Origin: Chloroflexota bacterium
GTDB lineage: Bacteria; Chloroflexota; Anaerolineae; Aggregatilineales; Phototrophicaceae
NCBI GenBank assembly: GCA_020161935.1
Contig: JAIUNI010000004.1
Location: 114,927-178,926 of the forward strand
DNA length: 64,000 nucleotides
Reading direction: 5' to 3'
The position numbers and the translations under genes are program-made. Of the stretch, positions 33,386 to 43,484 are shown in pieces. The notes beneath the pieces were generated by a model. It was not told the origin of the DNA. It saw only the letters and a program-made list of their open reading frames with translations, and made no database searches. The first letter of the stretch is position 1. Each line of letters starts with the position of its first letter.

Positions 33386-36300
33386 GCCGAAGCAGCCAGA
33401 TCATCTTTAAGCGGTAAGATAATCGTAAACAAGCTGCCTTTACCCATCTGGCTTTCAACGTTCACCAACCCGCCGTGTGCTTCCACGATCATCTTGACGA
33501 TGGTTAAGCCCAACCCCACACCGCCTTTTTCGACCGTTCTGGCTTGATCGACGCGGAAAAACGGTTCGAAGATGCGGTGAATCGTGTCTTCGGGAATACC
33601 TTTGCCGCTGTCCTGTACCCCAATGAAGGCATGGTCAGCCGTATGTTGGGTAAAAATCGTCACGCTGCCGTTGTATGGCGTATGAGTCAGCGCATTCACC
33701 ACCAGATGCCGGACAGCCTTTTCGATCTTTACATGGTCAATCTTCAAAACCGGCAGCGAATCATCCGGCTTGAAGATCAGCTCAATTTCCATCTGTTTAG
33801 CCTTCAAGCTCTGGTCGGAAATGACTCCGCTGATGAGGTAATTCAGGTTGTACGATACCAGTGAAGGTACGGTCAGGAACGAAACCATATGCAGGTTTTC
33901 AAGCTGGGTCGCCAGATGGTTGACCGCTCGTTGGATCGCATCCAGCTTCGGCTGAACTTTTATACGGGCTTCATCCCCCATCAAGCGCTCAGTCAGGTAA
34001 CGGCTGGTTTCAATGGTCGCCAACGAGGTTCGGAAGTCGTGTGATAACGCCTCGACCAGATGGCTAATCATCGAGAACTGTTCCTGCTCTAGGAGCAGCT
34101 TCAACTTCTGCGCTTCGATCTGCTTATGCTCGGTAATATCCCGCGCCACACCGAAGTAGCCGATGACGCGCTGCTGGTCGTTATCCCATACCGGCTGTCG
34201 AACGAGGTTCAACCAACGAACCGCGCCCTGCTTGGTAATAATGCGGTATTCGTTGTTGACCGACTCATTCCTGAGGACAAGCAGGCGGTCGGTTTCAAGC
34301 TGTTCAAGACTATCGGGATGAAAAAGTTTCACCGAATCCGTCGCCTTGACTTCTTCGGGAAGGTATCCCGTTACCCCGAAGAACGAATCGGTAATCCACT
34401 CGCGTTCCATCGTCCCATCCGTATTGATACGGGTATAGAAAGCGTAATCCGAAATGAGTTCGGATATTTTACGGTAGCGCTGCTCGCTGCTGCGTAGGGC
34501 TAATTCAGCCGTCTTGCGGTCGGTGATGTCTTTCGCCACACCGTAGTAACCCGCGATACGGGTATGCTCCGCATCCCAAATCGGCTGCCGCGAAATTGCC
34601 AGCCACCGTGTATCGCCAGCCTTCGTCCGCAGCCGCGACTCGCTGTTGACGATCTCACCCGCTTTGATGAGTTTGAGTTCCGCAACCGCTTTTTGCAGGT
34701 CATCTGGGTAAAAGATTTTGGCAAGTGATTCAGGGTCTTGCGGCATTTCGTCAGCCGTATAGCCCGTGACTTTAACGACCGACTCGGTAATCCATTCGCG
34801 GTTCTGTGTGCCGTCAGGATTGACGCGGAAAAAGTAAGCATAATCCGAGGTGAGTTCACTGACCACCCGGTAACGTTCTTCGCTTCCTTGCAGCGCCAAC
34901 TCGGCCTGTTTACGCTCGGTAATATCCTTCGCCGAACCATAGTAACCAATCACCTGCGTATGGTCATCATTCCAAACGGGCCGCCGTGTAATGTTCAACC
35001 AGCGCAGTTCACCCTGCTTGGTGCGTAACTGGAATTCGCGAGATAAATTCTCACCGCGCAGCAGCATCGCGAAGTCTTCTCTCGCCGCTTCCAGATCGCC
35101 ATCGTAAAAAATATCAGCTAAGTCATCCGTCTGCTCTGGCATTTCTTCCGATGTGTAGCCCGTCACCCGCGCAACCGAGTCGGTAATCCATTCGCGTTTC
35201 CGCGAACCATCGGGGTTGATGCGGAAGAAATAAGCGTAGTCGGAAATCAGTTCACTAACGACACGGTAACGTTCTTCGCTGGCCTTGAGCGCCATTTCCA
35301 CCTGTTTACGCTCGGTAATATCCCGTGCGGAAACAATAATCTGAACGACGCTGCCACGGTCATCCCGAATCGGATTCGAATAAACCTCGACCCACAAGTA
35401 GTCGCCCTGCTTCGTCCGCGAACGGTACTGCACGCCTGCAACCGGTTTACCGCTGATCACCTGCCGCATCGCTGCCGCTGCGGTGGCTAAATCGTCAGGA
35501 TGTACCCGGTCGGCATTGCGGAGCCGGTTGAGTTCTTCGAGTGTATAACCCATCGCCTTTTCATAAGAAGGACTGATGTATACCGTTCGTCCCGTGCTGA
35601 CATCAAACAGCATGACAAAATCCGAGATAGTTTCTGCCAGCAGCCGGTAGCGTTCTTCATTGGTCTTGAGTGCCAGCTCCGCCCGTTTACGCGCTGTGAT
35701 GTCCTGCGTCACGCCGTAAAAACGGGTCACCCGTTGTTGCTGCTCGTCCCAAACCGGCTGGCGGTAGATTTGCACCCAGCGCTCCTCACCGGTTTTGGTA
35801 CGGATGCGGTGTTCAACGTTCATGGGTTTATTGTCGAGGACGAGTTTTAATTCCTCGCGAAGCCGTTCCTCGTCTTCGGGGTAAAACAGTGATAGGTTGA
35901 CGCTCTGCCCGCTGTCCAACTCATGATGCTGGTAGCCGGTCGCCCGCTTGAACGAGTCGTCCGTCACCCATTCATGCAGCAGCGTGCCGTCTTCTGCCAC
36001 TTCCAGCGAATAGGCGTAATCCGAAATGAGTTCACTGACGACACGGTAACGTTCTTCACTGGCGGCAAGTTCGCTGTTGCGTACTGTGGCTACCCGTCGT
36101 TGATGATAGAACAATGCTAACAGAAAGGCAGACACGAAAAGATTAAAACTAAACGGCCCGGTCATCACTTCTTCCGCGCTGATATTGGGGAAGCTGCCGC
36201 GTAGAAGGAATAAAATCATCAACTGAGTCACAGCAATGATTGTCGCTGTGCGTAGCGGTAAGAACACACACCCGAACAACGTTGCGGCGAACATGTAAAA

Positions 36301-36672
36301 CAAACTGTTATATGAGGCAATATTACCAACCATAATCGCTGGAATGTAAATGCCGATGTTGGCAAGTACCAGCATCACTAGTGTCGCGTTCTGGTAATGC
36401 CCCCGCCGTGTAAAAAAATACGCCCCGCACACCACCGCAAAGGTCATGGTGCTAAACGCCAGCCACACATCGCTGCCAATGAGTTTATTGCTAATAACCA
36501 TTGAAAGGATGATTTGAAAGCCGATAACCACGATACCGGCAAGCAGCATCGAGGCCAACAACCGCGACTGCTGGCGTGCTTGCGGGTCTGTCACGGATGG
36601 CGCTGGTTGGGTTAGCCTCATCCAGAGGCGCAGCGCCGATTTTTGGATAACAGTAAAAGCCGGTGCGGACAT
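33382..36672 (-). CDS. Membrane sensor histidine kinase with five PAS domains
   Basis: A 1096-residue hybrid-free sensor kinase. An N-terminal block of about six membrane helices (residues 40-200) is followed by five tandem PAS-PAC units. Units 1, 3, 4 and 5 share SDYA(Y/F)...W(I/V)T(D/E)...TGY and look like recent internal duplications. The HisKA-type H-box is unusual, SHDFRTSLAT, with His878 as the expected phosphorylation site. The HATPase domain shows N, G1 (DSGKGIPE) and G2 (GGVGLGLTIVKM) boxes. No receiver domain and no adjacent response regulator gene are seen. The next gene, a beta-propeller protein, overlaps by four bases. The signal is unknown. Confidence 0.93.
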   Translation of the reverse strand: MSAPAFTVIQKSALRLWMRLTQPAPSVTDPQARQQSRLLASMLLAGIVVIGFQIILSMVISNKLIGSDVWLAFSTMTFAVVCGAYFFTRRGHYQNATLVMLVLANIGIYIPAIMVGNIASYNSLFYMFAATLFGCVFLPLRTATIIAVTQLMILFLLRGSFPNISAEEVMTGPFSFNLFVSAFLLALFYHQRRVATVRNSELAASEERYRVVSELISDYAYSLEVAEDGTLLHEWVTDDSFKRATGYQHHELDSGQSVNLSLFYPEDEERLREELKLVLDNKPMNVEHRIRTKTGEERWVQIYRQPVWDEQQQRVTRFYGVTQDITARKRAELALKTNEERYRLLAETISDFVMLFDVSTGRTVYISPSYEKAMGYTLEELNRLRNADRVHPDDLATAAAAMRQVISGKPVAGVQYRSRTKQGDYLWVEVYSNPIRDDRGSVVQIIVSARDITERKQVEMALKASEERYRVVSELISDYAYFFRINPDGSRKREWITDSVARVTGYTSEEMPEQTDDLADIFYDGDLEAAREDFAMLLRGENLSREFQLRTKQGELRWLNITRRPVWNDDHTQVIGYYGSAKDITERKQAELALQGSEERYRVVSELTSDYAYFFRVNPDGTQNREWITESVVKVTGYTADEMPQDPESLAKIFYPDDLQKAVAELKLIKAGEIVNSESRLRTKAGDTRWLAISRQPIWDAEHTRIAGYYGVAKDITDRKTAELALRSSEQRYRKISELISDYAFYTRINTDGTMEREWITDSFFGVTGYLPEEVKATDSVKLFHPDSLEQLETDRLLVLRNESVNNEYRIITKQGAVRWLNLVRQPVWDNDQQRVIGYFGVARDITEHKQIEAQKLKLLLEQEQFSMISHLVEALSHDFRTSLATIETSRYLTERLMGDEARIKVQPKLDAIQRAVNHLATQLENLHMVSFLTVPSLVSYNLNYLISGVISDQSLKAKQMEIELIFKPDDSLPVLKIDHVKIEKAVRHLVVNALTHTPYNGSVTIFTQHTADHAFIGVQDSGKGIPEDTIHRIFEPFFRVDQARTVEKGGVGLGLTIVKMIVEAHGGLVNVESQMGKGSLFTIILPLKDDLAASA

Positions 36673-36840
36673 TCTATTCTCAATGGAATTGTGAAAGGCT
36701 TATTTTGAGTATAACATGAACATTTTTACAGCAGCACAAATATATTTAGGAGCAATATCCGGCTATCGCATCCGCTTTGAGGAGGTTAATGGCATGTGAC
36801 CATTGGCGGTTTGGCACGGATGCAAATGTTCTGTCCTAGC

Positions 36841-36863
36841 GATACAATACGGCGAATTGTATC
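36841..36863. promoter_or_regulatory. Perfect 8-bp dyad upstream of the PIG-L gene
   Basis: GATACAAT (36841-36848) and ATTGTATC (36856-36863) flank a 7-base spacer, 22 bases before the start codon. The left arm includes TACAAT, a possible -10 box, so binding here would control transcription. The -35 box is not clear. Confidence 0.45.
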
Positions 36864-36885
36864 CCTAGACAGGTGATTCACACAG

Positions 36886-37659
36886 ATGACTATATTACCC
36901 CCCAAACATCTTTTGGTGATTGCTGCCCACCCGGATGACATCGAGTTTGGCGCAGCCGGAACCATCGCGCTGTGGACAGCAGCCGGCGCGAAGGTCACAT
37001 TCTGCATGGTGACGAATGGCGCGGCAGGCAGCAATAAGCCGGATGCCGACCTGAATGCGCTCATCCGCCAGCGGCAGGAAGAACAATGCGCGGCGGCGGA
37101 AATCCTCGGTGTGCAGGATGTACGCTTCCTCGGCTATCAGGATGGTATTTTGCAGCCGACGCTCGAACTCCGGCGCGATCTCACCCGCATCATCCGCGAA
37201 CTGCGCCCCGACCGCGTGATGATCCAAGACCCGACGTTGTTCTTTGCCGGGAACTATTACATCAACCACCCTGACCACCGCGCCGCCGGTGAAGCCGCCG
37301 CATACGCCGTGTTCCCCAGCGCCGGTACGCGCCCGATTTTCCCCGAACTGCTGGGGGAAGGGCTGGAACCCTTCGACCCGCTGCAAATGTGGTTGATGTT
37401 CGCCAACAACGCTGCAACGGTGATCGATATTACCCCGCACATTGACCAGAAAATTCAATCGCTGTTATGTCACAAGTCGCAATTGGGCGAAGATGTAGTG
37501 GATATGGTGAAGTCGTGGGATCGTGAAGCGGGTAAGGCGCAGGGTTATGCCTACGCCGAAACCTTCAATGTCATTGTTCTGAAAGAGGAAAACGAAGACC
37601 GGAATGGAACCGGCGTGTCGCTCAAGCCCGACCAACCGGAGCCTGAACCCCCGAAATAA
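36886..37659 (+). CDS. PIG-L family deacetylase
   Basis: A 257-residue zinc-dependent LmbE/PIG-L deacetylase, a group that removes N-acetyl from glucosamine conjugates (MshB, BshB) and other sugars. The AHPDDIEFGAAGT motif near residue 14 supplies His, Asp, Asp of the metal site, and NHPDHRAAGEAA supplies the later histidine. The C-terminal 25 residues are charged and probably disordered. Weak AGGTGA ribosome site. The gene has a dyad in its promoter region and converges with enolase. In Chloroflexota such enzymes are common and mostly of unknown substrate. Confidence 0.9.
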   Translation: MTILPPKHLLVIAAHPDDIEFGAAGTIALWTAAGAKVTFCMVTNGAAGSNKPDADLNALIRQRQEEQCAAAEILGVQDVRFLGYQDGILQPTLELRRDLTRIIRELRPDRVMIQDPTLFFAGNYYINHPDHRAAGEAAAYAVFPSAGTRPIFPELLGEGLEPFDPLQMWLMFANNAATVIDITPHIDQKIQSLLCHKSQLGEDVVDMVKSWDREAGKAQGYAYAETFNVIVLKEENEDRNGTGVSLKPDQPEPEPPK

Positions 37660-37681
37660 ACGGGTATCTACCTCGTCAAAT

Positions 37682-37723
37682 AAACGGCTCAATAGGTTAT
37701 GCGCCTGCCGGGCCGTTTTATAT
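37682..37723. terminator. Terminator between PIG-L and enolase genes
   Basis: AAACGGC (37682-37688) pairs with GCCGTTT (37712-37718); the long loop can form an inner AGG/CCT stem. TTTTATATT follows on the plus strand. It lies between convergent genes. Confidence 0.5.
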
Positions 37724-37740
37724 TCTATGGATTTACTGGC

Positions 37741-39104
<1,364 letters not shown>

Positions 39105-39198
39105 CGTCGATGGAGTAAGATTTAAAGCATAAGGGGCGGTGGATTGATGCGGGCTAAATGGGATTTAGTGGGACTAAATTAGGTGTGATGGGCGAGCT

Positions 39199-40494
39199 AT
39201 GAAGAATCCAGATCCGGTTGCGAGTTTCGGGCTGCGGCTGACGCAGGCGATTGACGAATGGGGCGTGACTGGCAAAGAACTGGCCGCCGCGCTCAACCAC
39301 AGCGAGGCGACCGTCAGCAATTGGCGCAACGGCAAGTATCTGCCTGACGTTCAAACGCTGGTCGCTATTGCCCGTTTCTTCGGCAAATCCGTCGATTGGT
39401 TCTTGGGTGCTTACAATACTGCCGAGTCGGTTCAGGCCGAGCATAAGGGCATTGTCTGGCGTGCCAATATCCCCGCCAACGCGCAGGGGCAGCAGCGCCG
39501 CGAGATCAACCTCGGCGTGCAGTTGTTTGACGCGCTCGTCCGTCAGAACCTCGACCTGAACAGCGTGCGGAAGCTGATCGACTTTAAGAACTATGACATT
39601 GAAACCCTGTACGATTTCCTCAAAGTCGCCTTACACGCCAACGCCCTCCGCATCGAACACGTCCCACGCCACGCCGACTACGAACAGCGCATTCAGCGGT
39701 TATACCCGCATCTCCGCGAAAACTCGGTCATCGTGGCTGATATTCAGGATAAGAACGATGCCACCCTCATCCGCGCCGAGTTTGTGGCCTTCTTAGCCGC
39801 CAACGCTGTCCTCAACACCATCCAATACGCCAACTTAATTGGCATCGGTTCGGGCTATACCATGCTGCGGATGGCCGAAATCGTTGTCCCGTCGATTGAC
39901 CAATTTCGCGGCACGACATGGGTTCCGTTGATGAGCTTCCGCGAAACCGTGACCAACCACTACGGCGCGAACTATATCTGCGAACTGCTGGCGAACCGCT
40001 TCCCCAAGTCCAACCATCACTACTACCCGTTTGAGAGCCACGCTCAAGCCGATGACATCCTGCAAGCGCACGACAATCTGCGGACGGCTTTTATCTCCAT
40101 GAACGGCCTCGGGCGTTCCAGCCGCAGTTCCCAAACGGCGCAGGACACAGGCGACTTCCGTACCGCTGACTTCGGCGAGTTCGCGCGGCTGCGGCGCGTG
40201 TACCAGCGCCTGGCGACACCCGATATGCACGCCCGTATCGGCGGCTCGTTCCTCGGCTACCTCTTTGACAAACAGGGCAAGATTATTGACGAGATGATGG
40301 ACGAGGTTCATCAGGAAGTGAAGCAGATCTCCATCCCGCGCTGGAAAGCCATCAACGGGCGCGGGCGTGTGTGGGTGGTCGCCGCCCGCCTATATAAAGC
40401 GCTCCCCGTGTGGATTGCCATTCGCAGCGGTTTGGCGAACTCGCTCGTCATCGACAACGAAATCGCCGAATTTATCCTTGAGGCCGAACGCTAA
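39199..40494 (+). CDS. Fusion regulator: XRE helix-turn-helix with SorC/DeoR-type sugar-binding domain
   Basis: A 431-residue regulator. Residues about 8-65 form an XRE/Cro-type helix-turn-helix (LTQAIDEWGVTGKELAAALN, HSEATVSNWRNGKYLPD, VQTLVAIARFFGKSVDWFLG). From about residue 155 the protein looks like the SorC/DeoR sugar-phosphate-binding domain: IGIGSGYTMLRMAE, HYGANYICELLANRF, AFISMNGLG, GSFLGYLFDKQGKII, and the closing AARLYKALPVWIAIRSGLA then NSLVIDNEIAEFIL. SorC regulators normally carry a different N-terminal HTH, so the XRE head is unusual. A methyltransferase gene follows after 20 bp and may be controlled by it. The effector would be a phosphorylated sugar or related compound. Confidence 0.8.
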   Translation: MKNPDPVASFGLRLTQAIDEWGVTGKELAAALNHSEATVSNWRNGKYLPDVQTLVAIARFFGKSVDWFLGAYNTAESVQAEHKGIVWRANIPANAQGQQRREINLGVQLFDALVRQNLDLNSVRKLIDFKNYDIETLYDFLKVALHANALRIEHVPRHADYEQRIQRLYPHLRENSVIVADIQDKNDATLIRAEFVAFLAANAVLNTIQYANLIGIGSGYTMLRMAEIVVPSIDQFRGTTWVPLMSFRETVTNHYGANYICELLANRFPKSNHHYYPFESHAQADDILQAHDNLRTAFISMNGLGRSSRSSQTAQDTGDFRTADFGEFARLRRVYQRLATPDMHARIGGSFLGYLFDKQGKIIDEMMDEVHQEVKQISIPRWKAINGRGRVWVVAARLYKALPVWIAIRSGLANSLVIDNEIAEFILEAER

Positions 40495-40514
40495 ACTTGG
40501 AGGCGAATGTAATT

Positions 40515-41318
40515 ATGGAAGAACACGACCAGCAAATCCTCAGCGAATCCCGCGCCATCTGGGATGCGAACGCCGAGGCGTGGGATGCGCGTATCGGCTC
40601 CGGCGGCGGCTGGCAAACCACGCTCATCGCCCCCACCGTCGAGCGTATGTTAGGCATCCAAGCGGGTGAACGGGTGCTGGATGTCGCCTGTGGCAACGGT
40701 CAGTTCAGCCGCCGCTTACTGGAACTCGGCGCGTCGGTCATCGCCTCCGACTTCAGCCCCAAGCTGATCGAACTGGCGAAAGGCCGCACCACTGACCACG
40801 CCGACCGCATCACCTACCACGTTGCCGACGCGACCGACGAGGCGGCACTTTTGGCACTGGCGGGTGAAGGCGAGCGTTTTGACGCGGTGGTCTGCAACAA
40901 CGCCATTATGGATATGCCGGCGATTGAGCCGTTGTTCCGCGCGGTCGCCAAACTGCTCAAGCCGGAAGGTCGCTTTGTGTTCACCGTCATGCACCCCTGC
41001 TTCAACGGCCTCGCGATAACCATGCAGCCCGAACTGCCGGATTACGCCTCCACCCCCACCTATTCCATCAAAGTCTCGCGCTACCTCTCCGCCGAGCGCA
41101 CGATGGGCTTGGCGATCAGCAGCCAACCGCGTAAACAATTTTACTGGCATCGCCCCTTACACATCCTGCTCAACAGCGCCTTCGCCAGCGGCTTGGTGAT
41201 GGATCGCATCGAAGAACCCTCCCTGAAAACCGATGCACCCGCCAAAAGCGCCTTCGATTGGGCGAACTACGACATGCCGCCGCTGCTGTTCGTGCGCCTC
41301 CGTCCGGCGCGACGGTAA
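40515..41318 (+). CDS. Class I SAM-dependent methyltransferase
   Basis: A 267-residue methyltransferase with the ubiquinone/menaquinone (UbiE-like) fold. Motif I is VLDVACGNGQFSRRLLELG, then VIASDFSPKLIELAKGR, then DAVVCNNAIMDMPAIEPLF, then LKPEGRFVFTVMHPCF. ATG 40515 has TTGGAGG 11 bases upstream; the frame opens at TTG 40497 but that codon is part of the ribosome site. It follows the XRE-SorC regulator by 20 bp in an apparent two-gene operon. The substrate is unknown. Confidence 0.87.
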   Translation: MEEHDQQILSESRAIWDANAEAWDARIGSGGGWQTTLIAPTVERMLGIQAGERVLDVACGNGQFSRRLLELGASVIASDFSPKLIELAKGRTTDHADRITYHVADATDEAALLALAGEGERFDAVVCNNAIMDMPAIEPLFRAVAKLLKPEGRFVFTVMHPCFNGLAITMQPELPDYASTPTYSIKVSRYLSAERTMGLAISSQPRKQFYWHRPLHILLNSAFASGLVMDRIEEPSLKTDAPAKSAFDWANYDMPPLLFVRLRPARR

Positions 41319-41913
41319 AGCGCATCCCAAAGGTTTGAAAATCCGAACCATCGAAGTCGAATTTTTGTGCTATAATATCTCTGGTAGTGGTCATATGGTA
41401 AGTGATAAATCATTGCTCTAACACCAACAGAATCCATCGTGTAGGGACGAGATACATCTCGTCCGCGCCACCGTTTCACACATACCACTGACTTTGTAAC
41501 CACCACCATATCTCTTGTATATCTCTGTGTCTTGGTGGTTAATCTGTCTCTGTCTTTTCTTGGCGTTCTGTGCGAAGCCTCCTGTGGATGGCGACTTGGC
41601 GGTTTAAATGAATAGCTTTGCACCTTTGCTTCCTTGCGCCTTTGCGTTTTGTTATTCTTTCTTTGTGCCTTTGTGGTAAAAATGTCTTGTCTGTATTTTG
41701 CACATTCGGCGAAAGACTCCCTCGCATCCGCCGAACGTCTGTCGGCGGCGGTTACACGGGAGCAATCCGCTGAATTTGCGTCATTTCAGCGGATACAGCC
41801 GAGCCAGCCGCCGCCACAAAATGTCACTTCAGCGGATACACGGGAGACTCCCGCCTGCCATTTCAGCGGGAAATATGCGAAATTTGCGAATGTTATGAGT
41901 GTATAGTATCTGC
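41319..41913. other. 595-bp intergenic region with several repeat types
   Basis: No gene is supported. Contents: a single REP-like hairpin (41440-41465), inverted CGCAGAG/CTTGGCG-type repeats (about 41505-41690, for example CTTGCGCCTTTGCG and TCTCTGTGTCTTGGTGG), and then TTCAGCGG(A/G) units at about 41784, 41827 and 41861, two of them in TTCAGCGGATACA. Two ORFs here (62 and 90 codons) read through repeats and lack ribosome sites. Confidence 0.55.
41440..41465. repeat. Single GTAG-footed hairpin repeat (REP-like)
   Basis: TGTAG followed by GGACGAGATACATCTCGTCC, a complete 20-base palindrome identical in stem to the right half of the copy at 26931-26956. Confidence 0.7.
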
Positions 41914-43128
41914 TTAGATAACCGCCGCTTGTAACGCCGCCACTGCCGCTTTTTCAAGGTCAGCAATCGTCAGGATGTGGTCACGCAGCGTTTCACGGAA
42001 AGCCGTATAGTCACCCGCGCTCAGGTTGAACTCGGTCGCGGCGGCTGCTTTCAACGCCTTCAGCCGCGCCACAATCGCCTTACGTTCCTCAAGCGTGGAC
42101 ATACCCTGCTTGATTAAACGCCTGTTTCGCTGTTTGAGTTCACGGGTTTCTTTCAACAATGGAATAGTATCCGGCAGCACCGCCTCCGCCAGCGCGTTCC
42201 ACGCTTTTGCTGACTGCCGGAACTGCTCGCCCACGGCTTTAAGGGCAGGCTTCCCTAACAATAGTGCCGCTTCATCGAGGAAGTCCGCGTACATCCCGCG
42301 TTCGGCTCCGTCACTCCCGTTCCACCACGTAATCCAGTCGAACACCCCCGGCTGCCCGATGTCGCCCGCTATCCCGTTGTACAGGCGGCTGCCCGGTGTG
42401 AAGTACCGTTCCCAACTGTGTTTGTTGCGGGTGTTCACCAGCATATCCGCCCAGTGTTCCAGCGCTGCGAAGCCGAAGTTGGTACGCTTGCCTTTCGGTG
42501 GCGCATCCGTAAACAGGCTGATGCACTGCCAGATGCCCTTCAGCACCGCTGCTGGCAGCTTGTCCATATCCGGTGCGTCCAGCACGAGGATGCGCGATTT
42601 GTCATCCTTCACCCGCCCACGCGCCGTCATCAGTTCGTCCGTCGTAACCGTTCGCGGCTGCGGTGAACGGTCGGCGATATAAACCGTATCCCCCTCGACC
42701 CCGTAAACCACGATGGGAACGGTTCCCCACATCCGCTCGTCGGACGGCAGCAGGTTATACGGCAGGCTGAACGCATCCGCCCACACCACCGCCGGATGCC
42801 CACTTTCCAGCGTAGCGATCAGGTTCTCATACGCGATATTAGGTTTGGAGGTTTGCAGCACCTCACGCGGGAGCGCCAGCCGTTCAAACAGCGTCTCCAG
42901 CGGGTCGAAGGTGTTGCGGGTGAGCAGGGCGACGTGCGGCAGATACCCCTGATACTCGAACAGGAAATAGCCGACCGCGATCCCACCGCTGATCCCCATT
43001 AGCAGCGCTTCACTGAGGGGCTTTCCGGTGTGCGGCGCGGGCTGCCCACCGTAAGCCAGCACGTTATGGATCGCGCCGGTTTCCTGCTGCAAGCCGTCGA
43101 ACTGGTGATAATTCTTGAGGATGGGCAT
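41914..43128 (-). CDS. BtrH-like protein (BtrH N-terminal plus DUF4872-type C-terminal region)
   Basis: A 404-residue protein resembling the BtrH acyl-transferase/cysteine-peptidase-like family: ETGAIHNVLAYGG, LSEALLMGISGGIAVGYF, LIATLESGHPAVVWADAFS, VVYGVEGDTVYIADRSP. The position where BtrH proteins have the HC pair of the catalytic cysteine reads QQ here, and the later paired histidines read WGTV, so catalysis by the usual route seems lost. The C-terminal 150 residues are helical and charged. ATG 43128 has GGAGG close upstream; the frame starts 34 codons earlier at 43230 but that part is not like the family. No biosynthetic cluster surrounds it. Confidence 0.72.
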   Translation of the reverse strand: MPILKNYHQFDGLQQETGAIHNVLAYGGQPAPHTGKPLSEALLMGISGGIAVGYFLFEYQGYLPHVALLTRNTFDPLETLFERLALPREVLQTSKPNIAYENLIATLESGHPAVVWADAFSLPYNLLPSDERMWGTVPIVVYGVEGDTVYIADRSPQPRTVTTDELMTARGRVKDDKSRILVLDAPDMDKLPAAVLKGIWQCISLFTDAPPKGKRTNFGFAALEHWADMLVNTRNKHSWERYFTPGSRLYNGIAGDIGQPGVFDWITWWNGSDGAERGMYADFLDEAALLLGKPALKAVGEQFRQSAKAWNALAEAVLPDTIPLLKETRELKQRNRRLIKQGMSTLEERKAIVARLKALKAAAATEFNLSAGDYTAFRETLRDHILTIADLEKAAVAALQAAVI

Positions 43129-43226
43129 TTTTGACCTCCACACTAACGAATATGACCTCATTGTAGGGGAGATTTGTAAGTATCTTCGAAAGGAGCGACA
43201 TAGTTTGCACTTTTCAGATGCGGTGC

Positions 43227-43382
43227 TCATGAATTTGAACGTTCAGCCACGGCAGCTAGTAAATATGCAAACAATCCAGTAATCATTCCAGCAACACTAT
43301 GGATTCGAGGAATAGTCTTTATACCAATTGGATCGGGGGCTGAGTTGCCAGCCACCATATCGCACGTTACAATTTCGTCCAT
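43227..43382 (-). CDS. Doubtful 51-codon ORF with one membrane-like segment
   Basis: ATG 43382 to TGA 43227 encodes MDEIVTCDMVAGNSAPDPIG through a hydrophobic MITGLFAYLLAAVAERSNS. The frame is protein-like and open about 20 codons further upstream, so it could be the remnant of a larger gene. Its stop overlaps (ATGA) the farther upstream ATG of the BtrH-like frame. No ribosome site is obvious. Confidence 0.25.
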   Translation of the reverse strand: MDEIVTCDMVAGNSAPDPIGIKTIPRIHSVAGMITGLFAYLLAAVAERSNS

Positions 43383-43484
43383 TGTGTTAAGGGTTAATCC
43401 TCGCTCCCAAATAGTGCTGACCGTTCTTAAATAAAAAGAACTTCATTCCCAACGGTAACTCTAAGCCGGTGAAGGCAATCGCGT

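Noticed and set aside
36789..36839. 16-codon ORF before the PIG-L gene as a leader peptide
   Set aside because: AGGAGG is present but only three bases from the ATG, too close for good initiation, and the peptide has no notable composition.
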